NCBI GenBank assembly: GCA_035559435.1
Contig: DATMBC010000036.1
Coordinates: forward strand, 1 to 39,541
DNA from: a bacterium
GTDB lineage: Bacteria > Zixibacteria > MSB-5A5 > WJJR01
Length of the DNA: 39,541 nucleotides
Reading direction: 5' to 3'
The notes under the pieces are model-generated. The model worked only from the letters and a program-made list of their open reading frames with translations. It was not told where the DNA came from and searched no databases. Both the position numbers and the translations under genes were made by a program. Below are positions 9,026-16,991 of this stretch, in pieces (the first letter of the stretch is position 1; each line of letters begins with the position of its first letter).

Positions 9026-9865
9026 TCACTGCGTCTTTGATTCCCAGAGAATGGCGATGGCGTTCGATGTGCCGATGCGATCGGCGCCGGCTTGAAGCAT
9101 GGCCTGGGCCTGGGCGGCGGTGCGGATGCCACCGGCGGCTTTGATCCTCACGTTGGGCGGCAGGACCCGACGGAGCAGCGCAACATCTTCCAACCGCGCC
9201 TGCGCGTAGACGCCGGTGGATGTCTTGACATAATCGGCGCCGGCTTCGGCCGCCAGGGTGGCGGCGCGCACGATCTGTTCTTCCGAAAGCAGCGGCGCCT
9301 CGATGATGACTTTAAGAATGATACCCGGCCCGGCCTGCTTGCGACAGGCGGCGATATCTTCCAGGTACTCGGCGTTGCGTCCCTGCCGCAGCCAGCCGTG
9401 ATTGGCGACCAGATCGATTTCCTGCGCGCCCTGCTCGACGCAAATCCGTGTCTCGGCGGCCTTAAGCGCGGTGGCATGCGCGCCGGTCGGGAACCCGACC
9501 ACGGCGGCCACACGCACCTGTCCCTGGTCGAGCGCCTGAACCGCCGTCGCGGTCCACACCGGATTGACACAGACAGCCGCCAGGCCATACTCGCGCGCCT
9601 CCGCGCACAGACTGCGGATATCAGCTTCGGTCGCGCCCGGATGCAGAAGCGTGTGGTCGACGCGCGCGGCCAAGTCGGCTGGGATGCTCGCGATGGCCGC
9701 GGCGTTGCCCGCGGGAGCAACAGACTCGATGATAACCCGAATGCCTCGGCTGTCGAGCAGGTCGCGCGCGGCCGGGGTGATCAGCGTGCCCGGCGGGACC
9801 GTGACACTCTCGCGCGCGCCGTGCAGATCGGCCGTGGACAGCACATGGGGACGGTTGGCTGGCAT
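9026..9865 (-). CDS. deoC: Deoxyribose-phosphate aldolase with N-terminal extension
   Basis: DeoC splits 2-deoxyribose-5-phosphate into glyceraldehyde-3-phosphate and acetaldehyde. In this 279-residue protein the aldolase core starts near D70 (VDHTLLHPGAT). The Schiff-base lysine is K214 in YVKTSTGVY, the second active-site lysine is K242 in IKAAGGIRT, and the aspartate is D151 in QEIDLVANHG. Short DeoC enzymes start about eight residues before DHT, so roughly 60 residues are extra. They contain VPPGTLITPAARDLLDSRGI, a segment like one I recall from EutT-type and other microcompartment-associated proteins. Only three bases separate it from the EutN-like gene. The extension may be a targeting or docking segment; that is inference. 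Confidence 0.95.
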   Translation of the reverse strand: MPANRPHVLSTADLHGARESVTVPPGTLITPAARDLLDSRGIRVIIESVAPAGNAAAIASIPADLAARVDHTLLHPGATEADIRSLCAEAREYGLAAVCVNPVWTATAVQALDQGQVRVAAVVGFPTGAHATALKAAETRICVEQGAQEIDLVANHGWLRQGRNAEYLEDIAACRKQAGPGIILKVIIEAPLLSEEQIVRAATLAAEAGADYVKTSTGVYAQARLEDVALLRRVLPPNVRIKAAGGIRTAAQAQAMLQAGADRIGTSNAIAILWESKTQ

Positions 9866-9868
9866 CGG

Positions 9869-10144
9869 CTATCTCTGTGCGGGCAGATCGATACGGTCGA
9901 CAATGCCGATGATCGTCTCATCGGCGGCCGTCGGCGCGGTCGTGGGAGTCAGACGCGCCGACGATCCGGCCACGGTGATGACCCATTCGCCTTCGCCGGC
10001 GCCGACGGCATCGATGCAGACGGCATAATCGTCCACCGGCTCCAGGGCGCGATTGACCCGGCGCACGATCAAAAGCTTGCGGCCATCCAGGTCGGCGTGT
10101 TGGCGCCCGTTCCAAAGCGTCCCGGCGACAAATCCGAGTTTCAT
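9869..10144 (-). CDS. Bacterial microcompartment vertex protein, EutN/CcmL family
   Basis: The 91-residue protein begins MKLGFVAGTLWNGRQ and carries LDGRKLLIVRRV, then VCIDAVGAGEGEWVITVAGSSAR, ending IIGIVDRIDLP. These are the conserved blocks of the EutN/CcmL/PduN family, whose pentamers cap the vertices of microcompartment shells. Its ATG overlaps the cdd stop in an ATGA arrangement and deoC follows after three bases, so translation is coupled with nucleoside-degradation enzymes. No BMC-H or BMC-T shell gene is in the window. Either the rest of the shell is encoded elsewhere or this pentamer has a shell-independent role. Family assignment is firm; participation in a closed shell is inference. 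Confidence 0.92.
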   Translation of the reverse strand: MKLGFVAGTLWNGRQHADLDGRKLLIVRRVNRALEPVDDYAVCIDAVGAGEGEWVITVAGSSARLTPTTAPTAADETIIGIVDRIDLPAQR

Positions 10145-10554
10145 GGCGCGTCCCCCGCTCCGTCGCGCGAGAATGGCGTGGCCGGCAACTCGTCCAGATC
10201 GGCAACGTGAAGGCGGCCATCGGCCGTGGCAAGGATCAGCCGGGGATTAGCGACAAACTCACGGATCACGCCACGGCAAAGTTCGCAAGGGGGCCAGAAA
10301 CGGCCATCGGGAGCGATGACGACGATCGCGCTGAAGTCGCGTTGGCCGGCGGCAATCGCGCCGGCGATAGCGTTGCGCTCGGCGCAGACGCGCAGGGCGG
10401 AATCGGGATTCTCGACATTGCAGGCGGCAAAGATCTGGCCGGCGGTGGTGATCACCGCCGCGCCCACCTGCTTGCCGGAGTAGGGCGCATGGGCGCGGAC
10501 GCGCGCCAGACGCGCCGCATCCAGCGCCAACTTCTCATGTGCGGTCAGGGCCAT
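10141..10554 (-). CDS. cdd: Cytidine deaminase
   Basis: A 137-residue homotetrameric-type cytidine deaminase that converts cytidine and deoxycytidine to uridine and deoxyuridine. The zinc site is complete: C57-A-E59 in ALRVCAERNAIA, with E59 the proton shuttle, and C90/C93 in PPCELCRGVIREF. CNVENPDS is the substrate-binding segment. The usual PCGACR appears here as PPCELCR, a mild variation that keeps both ligands. The start ATG shares its A with the deoB stop (TGATG), and the stop overlaps the EutN-like gene by four bases. It feeds deaminated nucleosides into the phosphorolytic route completed by DeoB and DeoC. Confidence 0.96.
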   Translation of the reverse strand: MALTAHEKLALDAARLARVRAHAPYSGKQVGAAVITTAGQIFAACNVENPDSALRVCAERNAIAGAIAAGQRDFSAIVVIAPDGRFWPPCELCRGVIREFVANPRLILATADGRLHVADLDELPATPFSRDGAGDAP

Positions 10555-11747
10555 CAGATGATCTCGTGATAGAAGCTGGACGCCCCCGGCGGGCAGATCG
10601 CATCGCCGCCCAGTTGAAAGATGTCTGACAGCGTCGCCGCCAGATCGGCATACGTGGCGCGCCGTCCCAGGTTGGCTCCCCGCTTCAACGACGGCCCATA
10701 GGCCAGAAGCGGGATCAGTTCACGGGAATGATCGGTCGAGGGCGTCGTGGGATCAATACCATGATCGGCGACCAGGAAGAGCGCATCCGATGGTCCCAGC
10801 GCCGGCAGCAATTCCGCCAACCACCGGTCGAAGGCCGCCAGCCCGGCGGCGAACCCCGCCGGATCGTTGCGGTGCCCCCACACCATGTCGAATTCGACCA
10901 GGTTGGTGAAGATCAGCCCGCGCGGATTGCGCGCGAGCGCCGCCAGCGTCTTGTCCATGCCATCCTCATTGCTCTCAGTGTGGATCTTCTCCGAGAGGCC
11001 GCGTCCGGCGAAGAGATCATCAATCTTGCCGATGCCGATGGTCGGAATGTCATGCTGCCGGAGTCGGTCGAGAAGGGTCGCATCGGTCGGCTCCAGCGAA
11101 AAGTCGCGCCGCCGGTGAGTGCGCCGGAATGCGCCGGGCCTCCCGACATACGGGCGGGCGATGACCCGTCCCACCGCATCGGGACCAACGAGGATGGACC
11201 GGGCCACCCGGCAGGCGTTGTAGAGCTCTTCGACCGGAATGGCTTCCTCGTGCGCGGCAATCTGGAAGACCGAGTCGGCCGAGGTGTAAACGATCCAGTG
11301 GCCCGTGCGCAGTTGCTCGGGGCCGAGTTCATCGATGATGGCGGTGCCCGAGGCGGGCTTGTTGCCCAGCACCCCGCGACCGGTGCGCGCCATGAAGGGA
11401 TCGAGAATGTGCGGGCCGAAGCCGTTAGGATAGACGGGGAAGGGTCGTTTGAGAATCACTCCCATCAGTTCCCAGTGGCCCGAGGTCGAGTCTTTGCCTG
11501 CCGACTGCTCCTGCATGACGCCGTAGCAGCCCAAGGGCGCGGATGCGGGCGGCACGCCATCGATCGTGTCGATACAACCCAGGCCGAGTTTTCCCAGGGT
11601 CGGGCAATCAAGCCCACCGACCGCGCGGGCGGTGTTGACGATCGTGTTGGAACCGGCATCGCCATAGGCAGGCGAGTCGGGCGCCTCGCCGATGCCGCAG
11701 CCATCGAGGACGATAACGATCACGCGTTGAAGAGTCGTTTTCGCCAT
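10554..11747 (-). CDS. deoB: Phosphopentomutase
   Basis: DeoB interconverts ribose or deoxyribose 1-phosphate and 5-phosphate, supplying the DeoC substrate. The 397-residue protein belongs to the alkaline-phosphatase superfamily. Metal ligands fit the family: D15 in [13 protein letters not shown], the phospho-threonine T88 in [11 protein letters not shown]287 and H292 in [13 protein letters not shown]328 and H329 in VADHGID, and H340 in TDHSRE. The cap domain lies between about residues 100 and 220. The start overlaps the stop of the preceding membrane-protein gene by one base, and its stop overlaps the cdd start by one base. No nucleoside phosphorylase gene is present here, so the 1-phosphate must come from an enzyme encoded elsewhere. 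Confidence 0.97.
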   Translation of the reverse strand: MAKTTLQRVIVIVLDGCGIGEAPDSPAYGDAGSNTIVNTARAVGGLDCPTLGKLGLGCIDTIDGVPPASAPLGCYGVMQEQSAGKDSTSGHWELMGVILKRPFPVYPNGFGPHILDPFMARTGRGVLGNKPASGTAIIDELGPEQLRTGHWIVYTSADSVFQIAAHEEAIPVEELYNACRVARSILVGPDAVGRVIARPYVGRPGAFRRTHRRRDFSLEPTDATLLDRLRQHDIPTIGIGKIDDLFAGRGLSEKIHTESNEDGMDKTLAALARNPRGLIFTNLVEFDMVWGHRNDPAGFAAGLAAFDRWLAELLPALGPSDALFLVADHGIDPTTPSTDHSRELIPLLAYGPSLKRGANLGRRATYADLAATLSDIFQLGGDAICPPGASSFYHEII

Positions 11748-12118
11748 CAGAGTGAATCGCCCGGTGTCAGACCGAGAAAGGGCGCCAGTTGCCGGATGTC
11801 CGCGAGATCCCAGTCGCCGTCGCGCCGCCAGAGGGCATACGCCTGATAGAAGGCGCGCGCCGAGTCGGCGGACAGTTCACCCTGCAGAAGTTGCCGGGCG
11901 AAGCCGTCGCGACGCGCGGCGAAGTCGGTGTCGATCCCGGCCGCCGTCGCCAGACTGTCGGGGATGCCGGCGAGACTGTGCGCGGCGTCGATGATCGCCG
12001 GCGACAACTGTCGGTCCTGATTATTCAGCCGGACAACACCGATTGATCCCAGAACGATGACCGCGGAGGCGACCACCGCCAATCCGAGCACCGTCCATTT
12101 GGTCTCCGCAAAACCCAT
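11747..12118 (-). CDS. Small single-pass membrane protein of unknown function
   Basis: This 123-residue protein has one transmembrane helix at about residues 8-30 ([20 protein letters not shown]) and a soluble, probably extracytoplasmic, helical part of about 90 residues with many Ala, Asp and Arg. It shows no motif I recognise. It is the first gene of the operon with deoB, cdd, the EutN-like gene and deoC; its stop overlaps the deoB start in TGATG, implying coupled translation. The start at ATG 12116-12118 lies only six bases after the T-rich tail of the rplQ terminator and has a poor ribosome-binding site. A later start would cut into the transmembrane helix, so this one is kept. Confidence 0.72.
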   Translation of the reverse strand: MGFAETKWTVLGLAVVASAVIVLGSIGVVRLNNQDRQLSPAIIDAAHSLAGIPDSLATAAGIDTDFAARRDGFARQLLQGELSADSARAFYQAYALWRRDGDWDLADIRQLAPFLGLTPGDSL

Positions 12119-12124
12119 CTACCG

Positions 12125-12157
12125 AAAGAAAAAAGGGCAATCCGATACGGATTGCCC
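12125..12157 (-). terminator. Intrinsic terminator at the end of the ribosomal-protein block
   Basis: On the minus strand, arms GGGCAATCCG (12148-12157) and CGGATTGCCC (12135-12144) form a perfect 10-bp stem with a three-base loop, followed at once by six T and then CTTT. It begins 22 bases after the rplQ stop. The T-tract ends only about six bases before the start codon of the next gene. Confidence 0.93.
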
Positions 12158-12179
12158 AGCGGAAATAATTGTCTGCGGA

Positions 12180-12662
12180 CTACTCGGCGGCCGCGACGGT
12201 CTTCTTCGACTTCTTGCCTTTGGCCTCGGCCGCGGCGGCGTCCTCTTTGCCTTTGGCTTTGCCCTTGGCGGATTTCTTCTCGGTCTCGTCGGTCCGGACG
12301 ACGGCCTTGGGAATGAGCAGTTCGACGCGGGCCAGATCGGCGCCATCGCCCTTGCGCTGGCCGATCTTGATGATGCGGGTGTAACCGCCGTTGCGGGCCG
12401 AGAACTGCGGCGCGATCTCATCAAAGAGCTTCTTGAGGATGACGCGGTCGCGCACGCGGCGGGAAGCGATGCGGCGGGCATGGATGTCGCCCTTTTTGCC
12501 GAGGGTGATCAGGCGTTCGGCGACCGAACGCAGGACACGGGCGCGCGCGCGCGTGGTAGTGATGGCGTGCGACCGGAACAGCGACATGGCCATGTTGGCC
12601 AACATCGCGTTGCGGTGCGCGGCGGTCCGGCCCAGTTTCTTGACGGTGCGGTTGTGGCGCAT
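12180..12662 (-). CDS. rplQ: 50S ribosomal protein L17
   Basis: L17 lies near the peptide exit tunnel of the large subunit. The first 116 or so residues match the family: MRHNRTVKKLGRTAAHRNAM, then LFRSHAITTT and a basic middle. The C-terminal 40 or so residues are a Lys/Ala/Glu-rich low-complexity tail (EKKSAKGKAKGKEDAAAA and onward), giving 160 residues against about 120-130 in many bacteria. It is the last gene of the block, 26 bases after rpoA, and is followed by the terminator. Confidence 0.97.
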   Translation of the reverse strand: MRHNRTVKKLGRTAAHRNAMLANMAMSLFRSHAITTTRARARVLRSVAERLITLGKKGDIHARRIASRRVRDRVILKKLFDEIAPQFSARNGGYTRIIKIGQRKGDGADLARVELLIPKAVVRTDETEKKSAKGKAKGKEDAAAAEAKGKKSKKTVAAAE

Positions 12663-12688
12663 ACGAAAGCCCTATTCCGACAGAGGTC

Positions 12689-13693
12689 TTAGCTCAGGGT
12701 CTCGACCGACGACTCCCGCGCCGGCTCCCGATACTTTTCAACGTCCATGCCGAAGTGCAGCCCGAGTTCGGAGAGGATCCCGTTGAGCTCGGTCAGCGAC
12801 TTGCGGCCGAAATTGCGGTACTTGAGCATTTCCGACTCGGTGCGGCGCACCAACTCCTCGAGCGTCACGATGTTGGCGGCGCGCAGGCAGTTGGAGGAAC
12901 GGACCGACAACTCCAGCTCGTCGACACGCATCTGCAGCAACTGGCGGATCCGCATCGTCTCCTCGTCGATCTCGGAGCGCGACTCCTCGACAAACTCCTC
13001 GTCGACGGTGACAAACAACTGGAAGTGGTCGCGCATGATCTTGGCGGCGTAAGAGACCGCATCGACCGGCAGGATGGTGCCGTCGGTCCAGACATCAAGG
13101 ATCAGCCGGTCGTAGTCGGTGCGCTGGCCGACACGGGTGTTCTCGACGGCGTAGTTGACCTTGGTCACCGGCGAGAAGAGCGCATCGACGGGAATGGTGC
13201 CGACGGGCTGGTCGGGGCGTTTATTTTGTTCGGCGACGACGTAGCCGCGCCCGGCGGCGACATCCATCTCGATGCGCACGCGGGCGTCCTTGGTCAGTTC
13301 GACGATGTGCAGATCGGGATTCTGGATCTTGACGTTGGCGTTTTCGCTGATCTTGCCCGCGTTGTAGCGGCCGACCTGATCGACGTCCAGCACGATCGTC
13401 TCCGGTCCGTCGGAGAGCAACTGTGGACGGATCTGCTTGATGTTGAGCACGATGTCGGTGACATCCTCGAAGACGCCGGGGATGGTCGAGAATTCGTGGA
13501 CGACGCCTTCGATGCGCACGGCGACCACGGCCGCGCCCTGGATCGAGGAGATCAGCGTGCGGCGCAGGGCGTTGCCGATTGTGCTGCCGAAACCCCGCTC
13601 CAACGGCTCAATGAAAAACCGCGCGTAGGTCGGCGTCTTCGACTGCTCGTCGACGACGATCTCCTTGGGCATTGTGAGAGCTTTCCACTTCAT
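12689..13693 (-). CDS. rpoA: DNA-directed RNA polymerase alpha subunit
   Basis: The alpha subunit nucleates polymerase assembly and binds UP elements and activators. The 334-residue length is standard. The N-terminal dimerisation domain is recognisable by EPLERGFGSTIGNALRRTL and the EGVVHEFSTIPGVFEDV segment. The C-terminal domain has ELSVRSSNCLRAANI and YRNFGRKSLTELNGIL, the helix-hairpin-helix that contacts DNA. The ATG at 13691-13693 gives MKWKALTMPKE, a usual beginning. It follows rpsD by 21 bases and precedes rplQ by 26 bases, the standard alpha-operon order. Confidence 0.98.
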   Translation of the reverse strand: MKWKALTMPKEIVVDEQSKTPTYARFFIEPLERGFGSTIGNALRRTLISSIQGAAVVAVRIEGVVHEFSTIPGVFEDVTDIVLNIKQIRPQLLSDGPETIVLDVDQVGRYNAGKISENANVKIQNPDLHIVELTKDARVRIEMDVAAGRGYVVAEQNKRPDQPVGTIPVDALFSPVTKVNYAVENTRVGQRTDYDRLILDVWTDGTILPVDAVSYAAKIMRDHFQLFVTVDEEFVEESRSEIDEETMRIRQLLQMRVDELELSVRSSNCLRAANIVTLEELVRRTESEMLKYRNFGRKSLTELNGILSELGLHFGMDVEKYREPARESSVETLS

Positions 13694-13714
13694 ACCTGTC
13701 TGCCTCCGCCACGG

Positions 13715-14344
13715 TTAACGTGAGTACAACTCGACGATCAACTGCTCCTGCGCCGGCGTCGGGATTTCGGCGCGCTGCGGCAAGGCGAGCATTTCGCCTT
13801 CCAGGTGCGCCTTGTCGAGCCGGAACCACGGCAAGTCGGCCGAACGTCCGGCGTCGCGCAGCGCCATGTGGATGATCTCCAGCCGCTTGGACTTCTCGCG
13901 GACCTTGATCACATCGCCCGGCGACACCAGGTACGAGGGGATATCGACGATCTTCTCGTTGACAGTGAAGTGACGATGGCGCACCAGTTGCCGGGCCGAT
14001 TTGCGCGAGGGCGCAAAGCCGAGGCGGTAGACCACGTTGTCCAGCCGGCGCTCCAGCAGGATCAGCAGGTTTTCACCGGTGATGCCGCGGGTGGTGGCAG
14101 CCTCCTCGTAGTAGTGGCGGAACTGCTTTTCGAGCACGCCGTAGAGGCGGCGGACCTTCTGCTTTTCGCGCAGCTGCACGCCATACTCGGACAATTTGCG
14201 CCGCGTGTTCGCGCCGTGCTGTCCCGGAGCGTTGGCGCCCTTTTCAATCGGGCACTTCTCCGAAAAGCAACGCGAGCCCTTCAGGAACAGTTTTTCGCCT
14301 TCGCGGCGGCACAGACGGCAATTGGGATCTCGGTAACGCGCCAT
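13715..14344 (-). CDS. rpsD: 30S ribosomal protein S4 (zinc-ligand form)
   Basis: S4 binds 16S rRNA early in assembly and, in several bacteria, represses its own operon. The 209-residue protein begins [18 protein letters not shown] and has C9, C12, C26 and C31, the zinc-binding set. The S4 RNA-binding domain lies around residues 97-160 ([20 protein letters not shown], then [12 protein letters not shown]). The spacer of 70 bases before it is the longest within the spc-alpha run and holds a 7-bp inverted repeat. Confidence 0.98.
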   Translation of the reverse strand: MARYRDPNCRLCRREGEKLFLKGSRCFSEKCPIEKGANAPGQHGANTRRKLSEYGVQLREKQKVRRLYGVLEKQFRHYYEEAATTRGITGENLLILLERRLDNVVYRLGFAPSRKSARQLVRHRHFTVNEKIVDIPSYLVSPGDVIKVREKSKRLEIIHMALRDAGRSADLPWFRLDKAHLEGEMLALPQRAEIPTPAQEQLIVELYSR

Positions 14345-14373
14345 GCGATTTTTCGACTCCGCTTCTTTCTATC

Positions 14374-14393
14374 GGCCCGCGCACCGGCGGGCC
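14374..14393 (-). promoter_or_regulatory. Hairpin in the rpsK-rpsD spacer
   Basis: GGCCCGC and GCGGGCC form a 7-bp GC stem with a six-base loop, 29 bases before the rpsD start. Its position makes an S4-responsive leader possible, but in high-GC DNA such repeats also arise by chance. Confidence 0.3.
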
Positions 14394-14414
14394 CGTTGGC
14401 ACACAGACTCCTGG

Positions 14415-14813
14415 TTAGACCCGGCGACGTTTCGGCGGCCGGCAGCCGTTGTGCGGGATGGGGGTGACATCCTTGATGGCCACCACTTCCAGTCCGGCGG
14501 CGGACAGCGAGCGGATGGCCGCTTCGCGTCCCGATCCGGGCCCCTTGACGCTGATTTCGACTTTGCGCAGTCCGAGTTCCATGGCCTCGCGCGCGGCGGT
14601 GGCGGCGGCCTGCTGGGCGGCAAACGGGGTGCTCTTTTTCGAGCCCTTGAACCCCTGCCGTCCGGCCGACGACCACGACAGGACCTCGCCGTTGATGTCG
14701 GTCAAGGTGACGATGGTGTTGTTGAACGTGGCCTGGATGAAGGCCCGTCCCATCGGTTCGACGCGGCCGCGTTTGCGGCGGCCCTTTTTCTTTTTGGGTG
14801 TTGCTTCAGCCAC
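14415..14813 (-). CDS. rpsK: 30S ribosomal protein S11
   Basis: S11 forms part of the platform of the small subunit. The 132-residue protein has the basic N-terminus [14 protein letters not shown], then [36 protein letters not shown] and a C-terminal [17 protein letters not shown], all family landmarks. The start is GTG at 14811-14813. It follows rpsM by 34 bases. Confidence 0.98.
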   Translation of the reverse strand: MAEATPKKKKGRRKRGRVEPMGRAFIQATFNNTIVTLTDINGEVLSWSSAGRQGFKGSKKSTPFAAQQAAATAAREAMELGLRKVEISVKGPGSGREAAIRSLSAAGLEVVAIKDVTPIPHNGCRPPKRRRV

Positions 14814-14847
14814 GGTTTAACCCCTGTTCCACACGATAACGACGTTC

Positions 14848-15210
14848 CTACTTGCGACCGATGCCCTTGCGCGGGCCCTTGCGGGTGCGCGCGTTGGTGC
14901 GGGTGCGCTGGCCGCGGGTGGGCAGATTGCGGCGGTGCCGCAGCCCGCGGTAGCAGCCGATGTCGATCAGCCGCTTGATGTTCATCTGCACTTCGCCGCG
15001 CAGCGCGCCTTCAACGCGATAGTTCGATTCGATCTCCTCGCGCAGCCGCGCGACTTCGTCGTCGGTCAGCGCGTGGACGCGCGTGGCGGGATTGACCCGG
15101 GTGGTGGCGACGATCTTGTCGGCCGCCGTCGGGCCAATGCCGTAGATGTAGCGCAGGGCGATCCCCACGCGCTTGTCCTTGGGCAGGTCGATTCCGGCAA
15201 TACGAGCCAT
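14848..15210 (-). CDS. rpsM: 30S ribosomal protein S13
   Basis: S13 sits in the head of the small subunit and contacts the P-site tRNA and the large subunit. The 120-residue protein starts [19 protein letters not shown], has the helix-turn-helix [14 protein letters not shown], and ends with the basic tail [17 protein letters not shown]. It follows rpmJ by 44 bases; a 6-bp GC inverted repeat lies in that spacer at 15226-15244. Confidence 0.98.
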   Translation of the reverse strand: MARIAGIDLPKDKRVGIALRYIYGIGPTAADKIVATTRVNPATRVHALTDDEVARLREEIESNYRVEGALRGEVQMNIKRLIDIGCYRGLRHRRNLPTRGQRTRTNARTRKGPRKGIGRK

Positions 15211-15254
15211 AGTCTATCTCCGCGCGCGCCGCGGTTGCCGGCGCGTCTGTCGTT

Positions 15255-15368
15255 CTATCCCTGGCGCTGCTTGTGACGCGGGTTGGTGCAAATGATGCGC
15301 ATTACGCCCTTGCGGCGGATGATTTTGCACTTTTCGCAACGCGGTTTGATTGACGAACGCACCTTCAT
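15255..15368 (-). CDS. rpmJ: 50S ribosomal protein L36 (zinc-ligand form)
   Basis: A 37-codon gene read from the ATG at 15366-15368: it begins [17 protein letters not shown] and ends [11 protein letters not shown]. The zinc ligands C11, C14, C27 and H32 are all present, so this is the zinc-binding type. It lies 28 bases after infA and 44 before rpsM, its usual place. Another in-frame ATG lies three codons upstream. Confidence 0.96.
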   Translation of the reverse strand: MKVRSSIKPRCEKCKIIRRKGVMRIICTNPRHKQRQG

Positions 15369-15396
15369 GATATCCATCCCAACGGTTGACGATCTC

Positions 15397-15615
15397 TCAC
15401 TTGTAACGGTACACGATCCGCCCGCGGCTCAAATCGTACGGCGACAACTCCAGGGTCACGCGGTCGCCGGGGAGAATCTTGATGAAATGCATCCTCATCT
15501 TGCCTGACACATGAGCGAGCACCCGGTGGCCGTTTTCCAGTTCGACTTCGAACATGGCGTTCGGCAGCGGTTCAATCACCTTTCCTTCGACGGTGATCGC
15601 CTGCTCTTTGGCCAT
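15397..15615 (-). CDS. infA: Translation initiation factor IF-1
   Basis: IF-1 blocks the A site during initiation. The 72-residue single OB-fold matches the family's full length: [20 protein letters not shown], then [19 protein letters not shown] and the C-terminal RGRIVYRYK. The start codon follows directly on the map stop codon with no gap, so the two are translationally coupled. Confidence 0.98.
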   Translation of the reverse strand: MAKEQAITVEGKVIEPLPNAMFEVELENGHRVLAHVSGKMRMHFIKILPGDRVTLELSPYDLSRGRIVYRYK

Positions 15616-16377
15616 TCAGTTCGCTCCTCCGGTGGCGGTCAGGATTTCCGGACCGTTGTCGGTGATGGCCACGGTGTGCTCAAAATGCGCCGACAGCGAG
15701 CCGTCGACGGTGCGCACGGTCCACTTGTCCGCGTCCCATTTCACTTCACAGCGTCCGACATTGAGCATCGGCTCGATGGCCAGAACCATGCCGGCGCGCA
15801 GTTCGGGGCCGGAATGGGCGCGGCCGAAATTCGGCACCTGCGGATCCTCGTGCATCCGCTGGCCGATCCCGTGCCCGGTCAGTTCCCGCACCACTGAATA
15901 CCCATGATCCTCGGCATATGTTTGCACCGCCGCGGAAATATCTCCGAGCCGATTGCCGGGGCGAGCCTGGGCGATCCCCCGCCGCAGGGCCTCCTCGGTG
16001 GCGTCCAACAGCCGCTGAGCCTCGGGCGAAATCGGACCGATGCGCAGGGTCCGGGCGGCGTCGCCGTACCAGCCCTCGAAGACAACCCCGACGTCGACCG
16101 AGACGATCTGGCCGTCGGCCAGCACGCGGTCGCCGGGGATGCCATGCACGACCTCGTCATTGATCGAGACACAGAGCGTCGCCGGGTAGCCCTGGTAGCC
16201 CTTGAACGCCGGACGGGCGCCTTGGGAAAGGATGAACTCCTCCGCGGCGGCGTCCAACTCGATGGTCCGGACCCCCGGACGCGCCAAACGCTCCATCAGG
16301 TCGAGGGTCTGGGCCACCAGACGTCCCGCCTGACGCATCTTGTCGATTTGAGCGCGTGTCTTGACCACGATATTCAT
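15616..16377 (-). CDS. map: Methionine aminopeptidase, type I
   Basis: This enzyme removes the initiator methionine from new proteins. The 253-residue protein has all five metal ligands: D95 (VSVDVGVV), D106 (YGDAART), H169 (LTGHGIG), E202 (LAIEPML) and E233 (AHFEHTV). H79 in VVHGIP and H176 complete the active site. It lies between adk and infA, the standard order in the spc operon of many bacteria. The infA start abuts its stop. Confidence 0.98.
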   Translation of the reverse strand: MNIVVKTRAQIDKMRQAGRLVAQTLDLMERLARPGVRTIELDAAAEEFILSQGARPAFKGYQGYPATLCVSINDEVVHGIPGDRVLADGQIVSVDVGVVFEGWYGDAARTLRIGPISPEAQRLLDATEEALRRGIAQARPGNRLGDISAAVQTYAEDHGYSVVRELTGHGIGQRMHEDPQVPNFGRAHSGPELRAGMVLAIEPMLNVGRCEVKWDADKWTVRTVDGSLSAHFEHTVAITDNGPEILTATGGAN

Positions 16378-16395
16378 CCGAACCTGCAGACCGCC

Positions 16396-16959
16396 TTACG
16401 CGGCGGCCAGTTGCTCCAATTCCACAAAGACCTCGTCGATTGGGCGCTCACCGTTGATCCGTGTGAGCAATCCGCGACGTTCGTAGTACTCGATCAGCGG
16501 CGCCGTCTGGCGACGGTATACCTCCAGCCGGTGGGCGATCACCTCGGCGCTGTCGTCGGAACGTCCCTCGATTCGGGCGCGTCCGACCAGACGCTTCTGG
16601 ATTTCTGCATCCGACACCTCGACCAGGACCACGCGGTCGAGGGACATTCCCAGTTCATCGAGCAACGGCGCGAGCGCATCGGCCTGCGCCGTGTTGCGCG
16701 GGAATCCATCAAGGATATACCCGCTTTCGCGTCCGATGGCCCGCAGGCGGTGCCGGATCATCTCCAGGATCAACTGGTCCGGAACCAGGTTGCCGGCGTC
16801 CATGTATTCCCGGGCTTTGCGCCCCAGTTCGCTGCCGGCGGTGACTTCGGCCCGCAGGATGTCGCCGGTCGACAGGTGCGCGGCGCCGAAGCGTTGCGCC
16901 AGTCGGCTGGCCTGCGTGCCCTTGCCCGATCCGGGCGGTCCGAGGAGAATCCAATGCAT
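16396..16959 (-). CDS. adk: Adenylate kinase, short-LID type
   Basis: Adenylate kinase interconverts AMP and ATP with two ADP. The P-loop is GPPGSGKGTQ near the N-terminus; AHLSTGDILRAEV binds AMP, and DGFPRNTAQADAL is the nucleotide-binding segment. The LID region (GRARIEGRSDDSAEVI) is short and lacks the four-cysteine zinc module found in many Gram-positive enzymes; the 187-residue length fits that short form. The ATG at 16957-16959 gives MHWILLGPPG, which aligns with family starts. An upstream in-frame ATG at 16974 would add only five residues. Confidence 0.95.
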   Translation of the reverse strand: MHWILLGPPGSGKGTQASRLAQRFGAAHLSTGDILRAEVTAGSELGRKAREYMDAGNLVPDQLILEMIRHRLRAIGRESGYILDGFPRNTAQADALAPLLDELGMSLDRVVLVEVSDAEIQKRLVGRARIEGRSDDSAEVIAHRLEVYRRQTAPLIEYYERRGLLTRINGERPIDEVFVELEQLAAA

Positions 16960-16991
16960 CTGCCTGTCCCACATCCGCGTCGGAAAACCGC

